From the NCBI RefSeq assembly GCF_900459175.1, contig NZ_UHFA01000002.1, positions 1 through 64,000 on the forward strand: DNA of 64,000 nt, read 5' to 3'. Numbering within the stretch: the first letter of the stretch is position 1; every line of letters begins with the position of its first letter. The DNA is from Streptococcus downei MFe28. Lineage in GTDB: Bacteria > Bacillota > Bacilli > Lactobacillales > Streptococcaceae. Positions 1 through 12,170 of this stretch are shown in pieces. Under the pieces are notes generated by a model. It worked only from the letters and a program-made list of their open reading frames with translations. It was not told the DNA's origin and ran no database searches. The position numbers were made by a program, and so were the translations under genes.

Positions 1-2082
<2,082 letters not shown>

Positions 2083-2239
2083 TTATTTCTCTTTGGTCTC
2101 TTTAAAATATAACAGCGTTTCGGTTTATTTTCTTGTTACTATTTGATAGATATTCAATTTTCAATGAACAATTGGCAACTTCGTTGCCTCTTAGGATAAG
2201 GGGTCACTGCTCTTTGAGAATAGTTGAACTCCGGACTAA

Positions 2240-2340
2240 CTTCTTAGGAAAAAAGAGAAACTTCCTCGTGTCCTTAAGGACACTGGCGTCAGTTTCCTAT
2301 TTTTCTACAGAAGTTTTCGCTAAAGCGAATCGTCCTCCGT
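2240..2340 (-). repeat. spacer hairpin module, copy 1 (between tRNA-Ala and 23S)
   Basis: A roughly 100-nt segment of the rRNA spacer. Read on the minus strand it forms a long imperfect stem (AAAAATAGGAAACT against AGTTTCTCTTTTTTCCT) enclosing a smaller hairpin (GTGTCCTTAAGGACAC). The same arrangement recurs at 63529-63630 with a different but still self-complementary inner hairpin (GTGCGAGAATCGCAC). The preserved pairing suggests a selected RNA structure. The position just before 23S fits a processing or antitermination role, which is inference. Confidence 0.7.
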
Positions 2341-2347
2341 ATCCTAA

Positions 2348-2420
2348 TGGAGCCTAGCGGGATCGAACCGCTGACCTCCTGCGTGCAAAGCAGGCGCTCT
2401 CCCAGCTGAGCTAAGGCCCC
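2348..2420 (-). tRNA. tRNA-Ala (TGC)
   Basis: A 73-nt cloverleaf on the minus strand begins GGGGCCTTAGCTCAGC and has anticodon loop CTTTGCACG, giving anticodon TGC, then T-loop GGTTCGATCC and the 3' end GGCTCCA. It lies in the 16S-23S spacer, the usual place for tRNA-Ala in streptococci, and is cotranscribed with the rRNAs. Confidence 0.97.
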
Positions 2421-2499
2421 ACAAAACCTCTGAAAACTAAATAGCGTCCCCAAAACGTGCTTCCGGTACTAAGCTTCAGGTACTTCTATTAACCACTTT

Positions 2500-2618
2500 G
2501 GCTAAATTGTACTCGGGCTAAAAGCTTGTGATTTAGATGACTGCCCTAAGAAATCAGGATTTCTTGGTCAGTCCCTAAAATCAAGTCGCTTTTTAGCGCC
2601 CTCTGTTACTTAGTTTAT
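2500..2618 (-). repeat. 16S 3'-trailer module, copy 1
   Basis: About 115 nt directly downstream of 16S. Shared blocks are ACTCGGGCTAAAAG, GTGATTTAGA, AAATCAGGATTTCT, CCCTAAAATCA and an ACTTAGTTTA-like end (plus-strand reading). The same blocks occur in the same order directly downstream of tRNA-Ser at 58870-58993. Function is unknown. A processing or antitermination element for stable RNA transcripts is the simplest guess. Confidence 0.65.
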
Positions 2619-4181
<1,563 letters not shown>

Positions 4182-4267
4182 ATCTTTACTCAATCCGTCT
4201 CTGACAGATTTATGGCTTTTCTTGACAGGTTAATTCCTTAACCCGCACGTCTTGGTTGCTTCGCTAT

Positions 4268-4290
4268 TCAGTTCTCAAAGGTCTTTGCGC
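4268..4290 (-). promoter_or_regulatory. rRNA leader boxA-like antitermination site
   Basis: Read on the minus strand the leader contains ACCTTTGAGAACT between the P2 promoter and 16S. It resembles the boxA sequence recognised by NusB/S10 in rRNA antitermination. Assigned by position and similarity only. Confidence 0.5.
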
Positions 4291-4312
4291 TTTCTTTAAA
4301 AGCAACTTTTAT

Positions 4313-4341
4313 AGTTTACTATCTTTTTAAACATCTGTCAA
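4313..4341 (-). promoter_or_regulatory. rRNA promoter P2
   Basis: TTGACA (4336-4341) and TAAACT (4313-4318) separated by exactly 17 nt on the minus strand, upstream of 16S. Consensus -35 and near-consensus -10, as expected for a strong rRNA promoter. Confidence 0.85.
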
Positions 4342-4398
4342 TAGTTTTGAAAGATGTTTGTAAACTAATTTCTTTCGCTTTAATTTTTCAGCTTTTTA

Positions 4399-4427
4399 AG
4401 TTTATCATCAACTAAATGGACTGTCAA
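4399..4427 (-). promoter_or_regulatory. rRNA promoter P1
   Basis: TTGACA (4422-4427) and TAAACT (4399-4404) with a 17-nt spacer, 86 nt upstream of P2 and with the same hexamers. Tandem P1/P2 promoters are typical of rRNA operons in Firmicutes. Confidence 0.85.
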
Positions 4428-4438
4428 TAGAATACAGT

Positions 4439-4471
4439 AAAAACCCTTGAAATATTTTTCAAGAGTTTTCT
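4439..4471 (-). terminator. terminator of hpf
   Basis: On the minus strand, AAAACTCTTGAA pairs with TTCAAGGGTTTT and ends in a T-run. It lies 40 nt after the hpf stop and just upstream of rRNA P1. Confidence 0.8.
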
Positions 4472-4511
4472 TTAACAGATGATTTCCTATAGTGGTTGCT
4501 CTTTGGGCTAA

Positions 4512-5060
4512 TTATTTTGCTTCGATAAGTCCAAAGTCTCCGTCTTCGCGACGGTAAATCACATTCGTTGTACCATCCTCTGCATCAGTATAGATGAAGA
4601 AGTCGTGACCGAGCAAATCCATTTGCAGGATAGCTTCCTCAGCATCCATTGGTTTTAAGTCAACATTCTTAGTTCTAACAATTTTTGGTTCTGGCGCCTC
4701 TTCAACTTCTTCAGCGACAAATTCAGCTGAGAAAACTTCTCCTGTTGCCACTTTCTCACGGTGTTTCTTAGCAATTTTGGTTTTATTCTTACGGATTTGC
4801 CGTTCAATTTTATCAGAAACCAGGTCAATAGATCCGTAGAGATCTTGAGAAACGTCTTCTGCCCGCAGAGTGATTGAATCTACTGGGATGGTTACTTCAA
4901 CTTTAGCCGTTTTTTTACGATAAACTTTCAAGTTCACCTTTGCATTTAATTCTTGCGCAGGATTAAAATATTTTTCAATTTTAGCTAATTTTGATTCTAC
5001 ATAGCTGCGGATAGCATCAGTAACTTCGATATTTTCACCGCGAATACTAAATTTAATCAT
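4512..5060 (-). CDS. hpf: ribosome hibernation-promoting factor, long form
   Basis: 182 residues, the usual length of the long HPF/YfiA form. The N-terminal domain (about 1-100, starting MIKFSIRGENIEVT) binds the 30S decoding centre and blocks tRNA and mRNA. The C-terminal domain (about 120-182, with MDAEEAILQMDLLGHDFFIY) dimerises so that two 70S ribosomes form an inactive 100S particle. It acts in stationary phase and stress. It follows comFC in the same direction with a 74-nt gap and has its own terminator. This order is conserved in streptococci. Start is ATG with a good GAAAGAGG-type site upstream. Confidence 0.96.
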   Translation of the reverse strand: MIKFSIRGENIEVTDAIRSYVESKLAKIEKYFNPAQELNAKVNLKVYRKKTAKVEVTIPVDSITLRAEDVSQDLYGSIDLVSDKIERQIRKNKTKIAKKHREKVATGEVFSAEFVAEEVEEAPEPKIVRTKNVDLKPMDAEEAILQMDLLGHDFFIYTDAEDGTTNVIYRREDGDFGLIEAK

Positions 5061-5134
5061 AGGCTTCCTCTTTCTTGCGTTAAAACGCTTTCTTTACTTC
5101 ATTTTACTATATTTGGAATTTTTTGCAAGGATTT

Positions 5135-5803
5135 TTAGCGTGCCAATGAAAAAGTTTTTATAATTTTCACTCCTTTTTCACAGAGAATTTGTCGGGCCAA
5201 CATGAGAGTGGCCCCAGTAGTATAGATGTCATCAACTAGCAAAACTTTATCAGGTATCTTCTCTTCTTCATTGAAAGTAAAAAACTGTTGAGTCGCCAAT
5301 CGTTCTTCCCTAGTCTTACTAGATTGACTGACTTTATTTTTTTCCTTTATCTTTAAAAGGGGGCAGTAAGCAATTGAGGCATCCTCTAGAAAGCCGGTTA
5401 CTTGATTGAATTTTCGCTTTTGTAGACTGTCTGCACTCAAGGGGATGGGGACAATGGTGTAACCGGGATAATTTTTCAAGGCAGATTTGACTGCGTCTGA
5501 AAAGACTTTCCGCAAGAGATAATCGCCTTGAAACTTATAGCGAGAAAAATAGTCTTTCATCATATCGTTATAAGTAAAAAGGGCACGATGGCAAACTTCC
5601 TGTCCTTTATCTTGCCAGTATAGGCAGTCTTGACAGGTTTTCTTAATGCCTGACTTGCAACAAGTCGGGCAATGCGGATTTTTAATTCTTTCAAAACGAG
5701 TTTGACACTCCTCACAAATATAAACTTTTTTTGACTGCATCAGGAGAATGGATGAGAAGGTCTCCTTGGGCAAGATTGGCGTATCACACAGCAAACAGTT
5801 CAT
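5135..5803 (-). CDS. comFC: competence protein ComFC (phosphoribosyltransferase-like)
   Basis: 222 residues. N-terminal zinc-finger cysteines (CLLCDTPI, CEECQTRF, CPTCCKSG, CQDC) precede a type I phosphoribosyltransferase fold whose PRPP loop is VLLVDDIYTTGATL near residue 190. In naturally competent streptococci ComFC works with ComFA in importing single-stranded DNA across the membrane. It overlaps the end of comFA by 4 nt, so the two are translationally coupled. A late-competence (ComX) cin-box should lie upstream of comFA; I did not identify one with confidence. Confidence 0.95.
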   Translation of the reverse strand: MNCLLCDTPILPKETFSSILLMQSKKVYICEECQTRFERIKNPHCPTCCKSGIKKTCQDCLYWQDKGQEVCHRALFTYNDMMKDYFSRYKFQGDYLLRKVFSDAVKSALKNYPGYTIVPIPLSADSLQKRKFNQVTGFLEDASIAYCPLLKIKEKNKVSQSSKTREERLATQQFFTFNEEEKIPDKVLLVDDIYTTGATLMLARQILCEKGVKIIKTFSLAR

Positions 5804-7101
5804 GAGAAGCCCCCTTTCTTATTCATTTCCTTAATATCAAGAAGGGCCCGTCGCATTGAGCGCGTCACTCCTGCATGGTAAAATCGCAAGAGACCTGTCG
5901 GACGCTGGCTACTACGCCCAACTCGCCCAGAAATTTGAATGAGGGCTGACTTGGTATATAGCTTATGGTTGGCTTTCAAAATAAAGAGGTCAATTTTAGG
6001 AAAAGTAACTCCCCGCTCTAAAATTGTTGTTGAGACCAAAATGTCTAGCTGACCGTCATGGAAATCCTGAACAAGTTCCTGCCGTTCAGGAGAGGTGCTA
6101 GAGACAAAGGCGATTCTTTCCTGGGGCAGAACTTTTTGTAGAAGCTGAGTGAATTCTTTTCCCTCAGCAATAGTTGGATAAAAAAGCAAGAGAGGATAGC
6201 CACTTGTCCTTTGCTGACGAATATCCTTAAGAAGTCTAATTGGAAGAAATCCTTTTTTCATCTTTTCCTCCAAGTCGCCCAGCCAGACGAATTTCGGCAC
6301 AACAAGAGGATAGGCATGGAAACGCCTGGCTAAATCCAGCTTTCGCAATTGGCCCTTTTTAACCTGCTTTTCTAAGTTATCCGTTGATGTCGCTGTCAGG
6401 AAAATTTTTGAGCCCCCTGGCTTAAGGGCATTAGCGACGGCATGATAAAGGCTTTGATCATCAACAAAAGGGAATGCATCAACTTCATCAATAATGATTA
6501 AATCAAAGGCCCGATAAAATTTAAAGAGCTGATGGACCGTTGAAATAACCAGGGGAGAGCGTTGGTAGGGCTCTGAGTTGGCATATAAAAGGGATATTGG
6601 ACAAGTAAAATCCCTCTTTAAGCGTTGGTATAATTCTCGGCACACGTCAATTCTCGGACTGACTAGGGCAATAGCATCCCCTTTATCCAGGCAAGTCGCT
6701 AGAGCTCCGTATATCATTTCAGTTTTTCCAGAACCGGTTACGGCATGAACTAAGATATTCTCTCTGGCCTTGACGGCCTCAATAAGCTGTTCAGAAATCT
6801 CTCTTTGAAAGGGAGTCAACTCGCCCTGCCAGGCAAGATAGTTTGCTTTTTTAAAAGACCTTTGCGCAAAGAAGTAAATCTTATCGTTTGTGGTTAAACG
6901 GCCAAAGGCAAGGCAGTTGCGACAATAATAAGAGCCATCTGGCAGGTTCCAATCTAGTGACAGTTGACTATTACAGCGCTGGCAATAATATTTTCCCGAT
7001 TTTTTTATAGTCGCAGGAATTGCTGAGGCTTTTTCACTTAGATCAGCAGGTAACTGGTCAGGGGTGAATTGACGGCCATAGTAATTTTCTATTTTTTCCA
7101 T
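5800..7101 (-). CDS. comFA: competence DNA-uptake ATPase ComFA
   Basis: 433 residues, a DEAD-box-like superfamily 2 translocase that powers uptake of transforming DNA at the inner face of the membrane. A four-cysteine zinc motif (CQRC...CRNC, about residues 40-62) precedes the Walker A motif AVTGSGKTE (about 122), the Walker B/DEVD box IIDEVDAFPF (about 205) and the helicase C-terminal motif QISGRVGRS (about 395). It is divergent from yigZ with only 46 nt between start codons, so promoters must overlap or be very short. Confidence 0.95.
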   Translation of the reverse strand: MEKIENYYGRQFTPDQLPADLSEKASAIPATIKKSGKYYCQRCNSQLSLDWNLPDGSYYCRNCLAFGRLTTNDKIYFFAQRSFKKANYLAWQGELTPFQREISEQLIEAVKARENILVHAVTGSGKTEMIYGALATCLDKGDAIALVSPRIDVCRELYQRLKRDFTCPISLLYANSEPYQRSPLVISTVHQLFKFYRAFDLIIIDEVDAFPFVDDQSLYHAVANALKPGGSKIFLTATSTDNLEKQVKKGQLRKLDLARRFHAYPLVVPKFVWLGDLEEKMKKGFLPIRLLKDIRQQRTSGYPLLLFYPTIAEGKEFTQLLQKVLPQERIAFVSSTSPERQELVQDFHDGQLDILVSTTILERGVTFPKIDLFILKANHKLYTKSALIQISGRVGRSSQRPTGLLRFYHAGVTRSMRRALLDIKEMNKKGGFS

Positions 7102-7147
7102 TTACTTATCTATTCGCAGAAGAAATGAATTATGATAAAATTTTCTT

Positions 7148-7777
7148 ATGAATTATAGAACCATTGGTAAAGATACTAGCTTTGAAGAAGACATCAAAAA
7201 ATCCCGCTTCATCTGTCAGCTCAAACGAGTCGAAACAGAAGAGGAAGCTAGACATTTTATCGCAACTATCAAAAAAGAGCACCATAAGGCCAACCACTCC
7301 TGTTCTGCTATGATTATTGGCCAGGATTCTCAGATCAAGCGTTCTAGTGACGATGGCGAACCTAGCGGGACGGCTGGGGTGCCTATGCTGACGATTTTGG
7401 AGAAACAAGGATTAACCAATATTCTTGCCGTCGTTACTCGTTATTTTGGGGGCATTAAACTGGGAGCAGGTGGACTCATTCGTGCCTATTCTGGCGTGGT
7501 CGCCCACACTATTGAGAAAGGGAGTCTGGTCGAGGTCAAAGAACAAGAAGGTATTCTACTGGAATTGACCTACCCCCAATATCAGACCCTAGCCAATTTC
7601 TTAGCTGATCAGGGTCTGCAAGAACAGGACACCGAATTTTCCGACAAGGTTCGCACGACGATTTATGTTGACCCCCATCAGGTAGACAAGTGCCTTTCAG
7701 ATCTGATAGAATTTTACCAAGGAAAGGTCAAGGGTCAAAAGGCTGGCAGTCAAATTGTTGAGGTCCCCTTAAATTAA
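7148..7777 (+). CDS. yigZ: IMPACT/YigZ family protein
   Basis: 209 residues. The N-terminal UPF0029/IMPACT domain carries the signature DGEPSGTAGVPML near residue 72 and RYFGGIKLGAGGLIRAYS. A small ferredoxin-like C-terminal domain follows. Family members are related to eukaryotic IMPACT; the bacterial role is not settled (a translation or proteolysis link is proposed). It is divergent from comFA and followed by its own terminator, so it is probably monocistronic. Confidence 0.92.
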   Translation: MNYRTIGKDTSFEEDIKKSRFICQLKRVETEEEARHFIATIKKEHHKANHSCSAMIIGQDSQIKRSSDDGEPSGTAGVPMLTILEKQGLTNILAVVTRYFGGIKLGAGGLIRAYSGVVAHTIEKGSLVEVKEQEGILLELTYPQYQTLANFLADQGLQEQDTEFSDKVRTTIYVDPHQVDKCLSDLIEFYQGKVKGQKAGSQIVEVPLN

Positions 7778-7797
7778 TAAGGATATAAACCGATAAT

Positions 7798-7831
7798 AAT
7801 TCCCTATCGCTTGATAGGGAATTTATATTTT
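7798..7831 (+). terminator. terminator of yigZ
   Basis: AATTCCCTATC-GCTT-GATAGGGAATT, a perfect 11-bp stem with a tetraloop, then TATATTTT. Confidence 0.85.
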
Positions 7832-7891
7832 ACAGATACCACCTTGGCGACTATACTAATAACAATTCTATAATCATTGAGAGGTAAAGTT

Positions 7892-8821
7892 ATGACAAAA
7901 ATCTATGATAATGTTACGGAATTGATTGGCAAAACGCCCATTGTCAAGTTGTATAAAAGTGTCCCTGAAGGTGCTGCTGATGTTTATGTTAAATTAGAGT
8001 CCTTCAACCCTGGTTCTTCTGTCAAAGACCGAATTGCCTTGGCCATGATTGAAGATGCCGAACAAAAAGGGCTCTTAAAGCCAGGCGGTATCATTGTTGA
8101 ACCAACCAGCGGAAATACCGGTATCGGTTTAGCCTGGGTCGGGGCTGCCAAGGGATACAAGGTTATCATCACTATGCCTGAAACCATGAGTGTCGAACGT
8201 CGCAAGATTATTCAGGCCTATGGTGCTCAGCTGGTTCTGACACCTGGTAGCGAAGGGATGAAGGGGGCCATTCAGAAGGCCAAGGATTTGGCTGCCGAAA
8301 TCGGCGGTTGGGTTCCTTTGCAATTTAACAACCCGGCTAACCCTGCTATCCATGAATCTACTACTGGGGCGGAAATTATTGACGCCTTCGGTCCAAAAGG
8401 ATTAGATGCCTTTGTTGCTGGTGTCGGCACAGGCGGCACTCTCTCTGGGGTTTCCCACGCCCTTAAAAAAGTTAATCCAGAGGTTAAAATCTACGCTGTT
8501 GAAGCAGATGAGTCTGCCATTCTTTCAGGTGATAAGCCAGGACCCCATAAGATTCAAGGAATCTCTGCCGGCTTTATTCCTGATACCTTGGATACCAAAT
8601 CCTACGATGGAATCGTTCGGGTCAAGTCCGATGATGCTATCGCAACAGGCCGTGTCATTGGTGGCCAAGAAGGTTTCTTGCCGGGCATCTCTTCATCTGC
8701 AGCCATCTATGCAGCCATTCAAGTTGCAAAAGAATTAGGAGCTGGTAAAAAAGTTCTGGCCCTCTTACCTGATAACGGAGAACGCTACTTATCCACCAAT
8801 CTCTATGATTTCGAAAGCTAA
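7892..8821 (+). CDS. cysK: cysteine synthase A (O-acetylserine sulfhydrylase)
   Basis: 309 residues. PLP-dependent fold II enzyme making cysteine from O-acetylserine and sulfide. The PLP lysine lies in [11 protein letters not shown] (about residue 42), the phosphate/substrate loop is TSGNTGIGL (about 69), and the second glycine loop is [10 protein letters not shown] (about 177). The start chosen is the ATG preceded by GAGAGG at proper spacing; a TTG 15 nt upstream is an alternative. It is followed by a terminator-bearing 560-nt gene-poor stretch. Gene order yigZ-cysK matches other mutans streptococci. Confidence 0.96.
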   Translation: MTKIYDNVTELIGKTPIVKLYKSVPEGAADVYVKLESFNPGSSVKDRIALAMIEDAEQKGLLKPGGIIVEPTSGNTGIGLAWVGAAKGYKVIITMPETMSVERRKIIQAYGAQLVLTPGSEGMKGAIQKAKDLAAEIGGWVPLQFNNPANPAIHESTTGAEIIDAFGPKGLDAFVAGVGTGGTLSGVSHALKKVNPEVKIYAVEADESAILSGDKPGPHKIQGISAGFIPDTLDTKSYDGIVRVKSDDAIATGRVIGGQEGFLPGISSSAAIYAAIQVAKELGAGKKVLALLPDNGERYLSTNLYDFES

Positions 8822-9095
8822 GCTTGCTTAGCCATTCGAATAATACGAAGATGTAATTTCGAAAGGGTTTTGGTGACTTTCTCGAAAGACATAAATTGAA
8901 GAAGCTAGAGGATGAGACAGACAGTCATGAGGAGTTCCTCCTCCCCCCACAAAAATGCCTAATCTTGGAAGATTACGTATAAAACTAGTTGCCGTTCAAA
9001 AAATAGAGAGTCACTGCCTTAGCAAAGCAAAAACTGCGTCAAAGCCACTTAGCTCAACCTCGTTGAAGATTGACTCCTTTCGCTAAGTGATATAG

Positions 9096-9126
9096 AAAAT
9101 GCCTCAAGTTCGCTTGGGGCATTTTT
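9096..9126 (+). terminator. terminator downstream of cysK
   Basis: AAAATGCCTCAAG-TTCG-CTTGGGGCATTTTT: a 13-bp stem with two G-U pairs and a stable TTCG loop. The 275 nt between cysK and this hairpin hold no gene I can support. Confidence 0.8.
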
Positions 9127-9254
9127 GATTTTCTATTTTATTTTTCTCAAGATCCAGAAGTCACCTTTTCATAGAAATCTATCTTGTTTGCATCAATTGC
9201 TGGATTGATTTTCAACGAATTTCATGGTCACAGGACCTAAAAAAGCCAAAAAAG

Positions 9255-9388
9255 GAGCTGGGCAAAAACTCAAAATCTCACTAATTTTCTCGGATTTTAA
9301 AAATAAGAAATCGCATGAAATCAGCGTTTTTAAACGGAAGATTTCATGCGATTTTGTTAATTCAGGACTTTTTGCCCAGCCCCTTTTT
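9255..9388. repeat. MITE-like inverted-repeat element
   Basis: About 134 bp bounded by GGAGCTGGGCAAAAACTC and, inverted, GGGGCTGGGCAAAAAGTCC. It contains an internal inverted repeat AAATCGCATGAAATC / GATTTCATGCGATTT separated by 16 nt. It has no coding capacity. Terminal inverted repeats plus an internal hairpin fit a miniature inverted-repeat element. It also lies just after the S1-domain gene on the minus strand and could serve as its terminator. Confidence 0.6.
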
Positions 9389-9390
9389 AC

Positions 9391-9741
9391 TTATTTTAGA
9401 TAATCTAAGCCCTCTTGAATCCAAGTGTCCATATTATCTGCTAGGGGTTTAAAGCCAATCTTATAGCGGCTATTAGAGAAGCGATGGCGGTGAGAAAAGT
9501 GGTGTCTCTCCTCTTCCAGGGTCCGCATAGATAGGCTGGCTTTTTGGCTAAATTCATCATAATCAAGAACCTGAACAAGAACTTCCTGATCCAATTTAAG
9601 AGTATCAAAGATATTTTCAATATAGCCAGTCTTAATTTCTGAGATATGGATTAAACCCGTTGTCCCATTTTCAAGGGCAACAAAGGCACCGTAAGGCTTA
9701 ACACCGGTGATAACCCCCTTATATTTTTCCCCAATTTTCAT
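9391..9741 (-). CDS. S1-domain RNA-binding protein (CvfD/YugI-like)
   Basis: 116 residues. A single S1 domain occupies about residues 1-72 (GVITGVKPYGAFVAL, GLIHISEI, DEFSQKASLSMR). A basic, His-rich linker and a short C-terminal tail follow. Similar to the streptococcal general-stress/virulence regulator CvfD and Bacillus YugI, which bind RNA or ribosomes. Its ATG overlaps the stop of the upstream HAD-cyclophilin gene as TGATG, so the two are translationally coupled. Confidence 0.88.
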   Translation of the reverse strand: MKIGEKYKGVITGVKPYGAFVALENGTTGLIHISEIKTGYIENIFDTLKLDQEVLVQVLDYDEFSQKASLSMRTLEEERHHFSHRHRFSNSRYKIGFKPLADNMDTWIQEGLDYLK

Positions 9742-11138
9742 CAGTCTTCAACCTCAATTGTTTCGATAGAGACGTCTTCAAGTGGCTTATCTTGGGCTCC
9801 TGTTTCGACCGCAGCAATTTTATCCAGAACCTCAAAAGATTCCTGGTCAGCCAATTGGCCAAAGACCGTATGACGACGGTCCAAATGAGGCGTTCCGCCT
9901 GCTACATAGGCATCAGCAATCGCTTCAGGCCAACCTCCTCGTTTCAACTCCTTGGCTGAGTAGGGGAAATTCTTATTTTGAACAATGAAGAACTGACTAC
10001 CATTGGTATTGGGACCAGCATTAGCCATGGAAAGAGCACCACGCAGATTGTAGAGCTCTTCAGAGAATTCATCTTCAAACTTTTGGCCATAGATGGACTC
10101 GCCACCCATGCCGGTACCAGTTGGGTCTCCTCCTTGAATCATAAAATCAGGAATAATCCGGTGGAAGATGACACCATCATAGTAGCCATCCTTAGCTAAG
10201 GCAATAAAATTAGCCACGGTTTTAGGTGCCTGCTCAGGGAAGAGCTTCACCCTCAAGTTTCCTTGATTCGTTTTAATAGTGGCGGTGGGCCCGTCATGCT
10301 TTTCTAAATCTAATTGTGGGAAGTGTAATTCTTTTTCAACCAAACCTAATTCCTCCAAGGCATATAAAATACCATCTTCTTCTACTGTTTTTGTAACAAA
10401 GTCTGCTTTTTCCTTGAGTTCGGGAACGGCATTCCCCATGGCAATCTTGAGGCCAACATAGTCAAACATTTCTAGGTCATTGGGGCCATCCCCAAAGAAG
10501 AGCACATTCTCTGGTTGCAGATGCAAATAATCAAGTAACTTTGAGACCCCTAAAGCCTTAGAAGTATCCTTAAGCACCACATCAAAGGAATGGTCGTGCC
10601 AGCGAACCAAGCGTAATTGCTCAGCTAAATCGGCTGGTAATTCCAAATCCTCCAAAGTATCTTCAAAGGTCCACATTTGGTAAATGTCGTGGTTCTTATC
10701 AAAATCTGGATTGACTTTTAAATCGGAATAAACAATATCAATGGCATCACTGACAACATCGTTGCGACAAGATAAGACAGCCTCATGGCGACCTGCTAGT
10801 CCATAATAAATCCCGATTTCATCCGCCCAAGCCTTAAAGGAGCGGACTAAGTCAGCAGGAATAGGATGTTGAAAAATAATCTTCTTATCCTTATCCTTGA
10901 CATAAGCCCCATTCAATTTGACACAGTAATCGGCATTTAAATCCTGAACCTCTTGGGGGACACCGTAACGAGCCCGACCGGAGGCGATACCCGTGATAAT
11001 CCCTTTTTTCTTTAGTTCCTTAAAAACCTTTTTAATGGATTCCGGCATGTAACCTGTATCCTTGACACGAAGGGTATCATCAATATCAAAGAAGACCGCC
11101 TTAATTTTTTTCGCCTTATACTTTGTTTTTGCGTCCAT
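9741..11138 (-). CDS. bifunctional HAD hydrolase / peptidyl-prolyl isomerase
   Basis: 465 residues from the ATG preceded by AGGAGTGATTGT. The N-terminal half is a Cof-type HAD-IIB phosphatase: motif I FFDIDDTL near residue 15, and [11 protein letters not shown] with the metal-binding aspartates near 220. The C-terminal part (about 285-465) is a cyclophilin domain: [39 protein letters not shown]. The fusion is a known streptococcal architecture, not an assembly artefact. The substrate of the HAD half is unknown. The frame stays open a further 23 codons upstream, but no site supports an earlier start. Confidence 0.93.
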   Translation of the reverse strand: MDAKTKYKAKKIKAVFFDIDDTLRVKDTGYMPESIKKVFKELKKKGIITGIASGRARYGVPQEVQDLNADYCVKLNGAYVKDKDKKIIFQHPIPADLVRSFKAWADEIGIYYGLAGRHEAVLSCRNDVVSDAIDIVYSDLKVNPDFDKNHDIYQMWTFEDTLEDLELPADLAEQLRLVRWHDHSFDVVLKDTSKALGVSKLLDYLHLQPENVLFFGDGPNDLEMFDYVGLKIAMGNAVPELKEKADFVTKTVEEDGILYALEELGLVEKELHFPQLDLEKHDGPTATIKTNQGNLRVKLFPEQAPKTVANFIALAKDGYYDGVIFHRIIPDFMIQGGDPTGTGMGGESIYGQKFEDEFSEELYNLRGALSMANAGPNTNGSQFFIVQNKNFPYSAKELKRGGWPEAIADAYVAGGTPHLDRRHTVFGQLADQESFEVLDKIAAVETGAQDKPLEDVSIETIEVED

Positions 11139-11492
11139 ACAATCACTCCTATTTGTAACTACCATTATAGCAAAAACTCTCCAAAAGTAGGGCAGGAACT
11201 TCATCAAGTTAGAAAGGTTTAGCCCCAGTCAATCTTTCTCAAAAAATAAAAGGAGCTCCCTTGAAAAAGCCTCAAGTTTAGAGCAAATCTAAGAAGTCAA
11301 TCTCGTCTTCAAATATTTGCTAGCATTTTTTCGTGTGAAAGAAGAAAAAAGTGGCCAATAATAGACTCTTGACCACTCATCATTATCACTCGGATGCCAT
11401 CATTGAGAAATAGCACTGTCTGGATAGAATGTCTACCACTCAGCCTAAAGAACTTTGGTTAGCGAAGGTAAAAAACAGAGAAATCTACTTTT

Positions 11493-12161
11493 TTAGATGC
11501 TATCCTTACCTTGACAAGCCTGCCAATCTGCTGCGAAGTCAGCAACAGCCTTGTCAATTGAAGGCATGGCAAAGGCTGCCTCGAAAACGTCAGGTCCAGC
11601 TGTTACGGCTTGTGCCCCTTGAGCCAAAGCATTAGTCACTTGCGCAACGTTTTTGAAACTAGCTGCCAAAATCTTACTGGACGAACCCATTCGTTCAATC
11701 GCTTGAGCTAATTCCTTAATCACCTGTCCAGAATCGATGGACAGATTTTCCATGCGATTATAGTAGGGTGCCAAATAATCAGCCCCTGCAGAAATAGCCA
11801 ACAGGCCCTGCATGGTAGTGTAAATGGCTGTCGCTGTAATATTATAACCTTGAGTCTTTAAGGTTTTAATGGCTGCCAAACCATCTGGAGTCACTGGAAT
11901 TTTAATATAGATCTGCTCGTCTGTCTCTTGACGAATCTTCTGAGCATCCCTTAAAATCCCTTGATAATCTTTAGCAACGACCTGGACATGGAGACTGGCA
12001 TCCAAACCGATAATTCGTCTGACCTCTTTCAGCCGTTGGAAGAAATCAATTTTTCCTTCTTTTTTGGCAATACTGGGATTTGAGGTAACACCAGCCAAGG
12101 GTAAAATTTCCTGCCATTTTTTTATAGCCTCTAAGTTCAAACTATCTAATAAAAATTCCAT
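11493..12161 (-). CDS. fructose-6-phosphate aldolase / transaldolase-like protein
   Basis: 222 residues, the length of the FSA/MipB subfamily of transaldolases. The Schiff-base lysine is in [12 protein letters not shown] near residue 86. Motif GVTSNPSI near residue 25 and ILAASFKN near residue 160 are also present. FSA-type enzymes join dihydroxyacetone or similar to glyceraldehyde 3-phosphate. It directly follows the truncated pfl gene (9-nt gap). In S. mutans this gene sits between pfl2 and gldA (recalled gene order). No gldA is present here, so the glycerol route around it looks incomplete. Confidence 0.9.
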   Translation of the reverse strand: MEFLLDSLNLEAIKKWQEILPLAGVTSNPSIAKKEGKIDFFQRLKEVRRIIGLDASLHVQVVAKDYQGILRDAQKIRQETDEQIYIKIPVTPDGLAAIKTLKTQGYNITATAIYTTMQGLLAISAGADYLAPYYNRMENLSIDSGQVIKELAQAIERMGSSSKILAASFKNVAQVTNALAQGAQAVTAGPDVFEAAFAMPSIDKAVADFAADWQACQGKDSI

Positions 12162-12170
12162 ATCTTCCTC

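Noticed and set aside
9741..11207. Longer start for the HAD-cyclophilin protein
   Set aside because: The 23 extra codons have no ribosome site, whereas the [11 protein letters not shown] start has AGGAGTG at proper distance.
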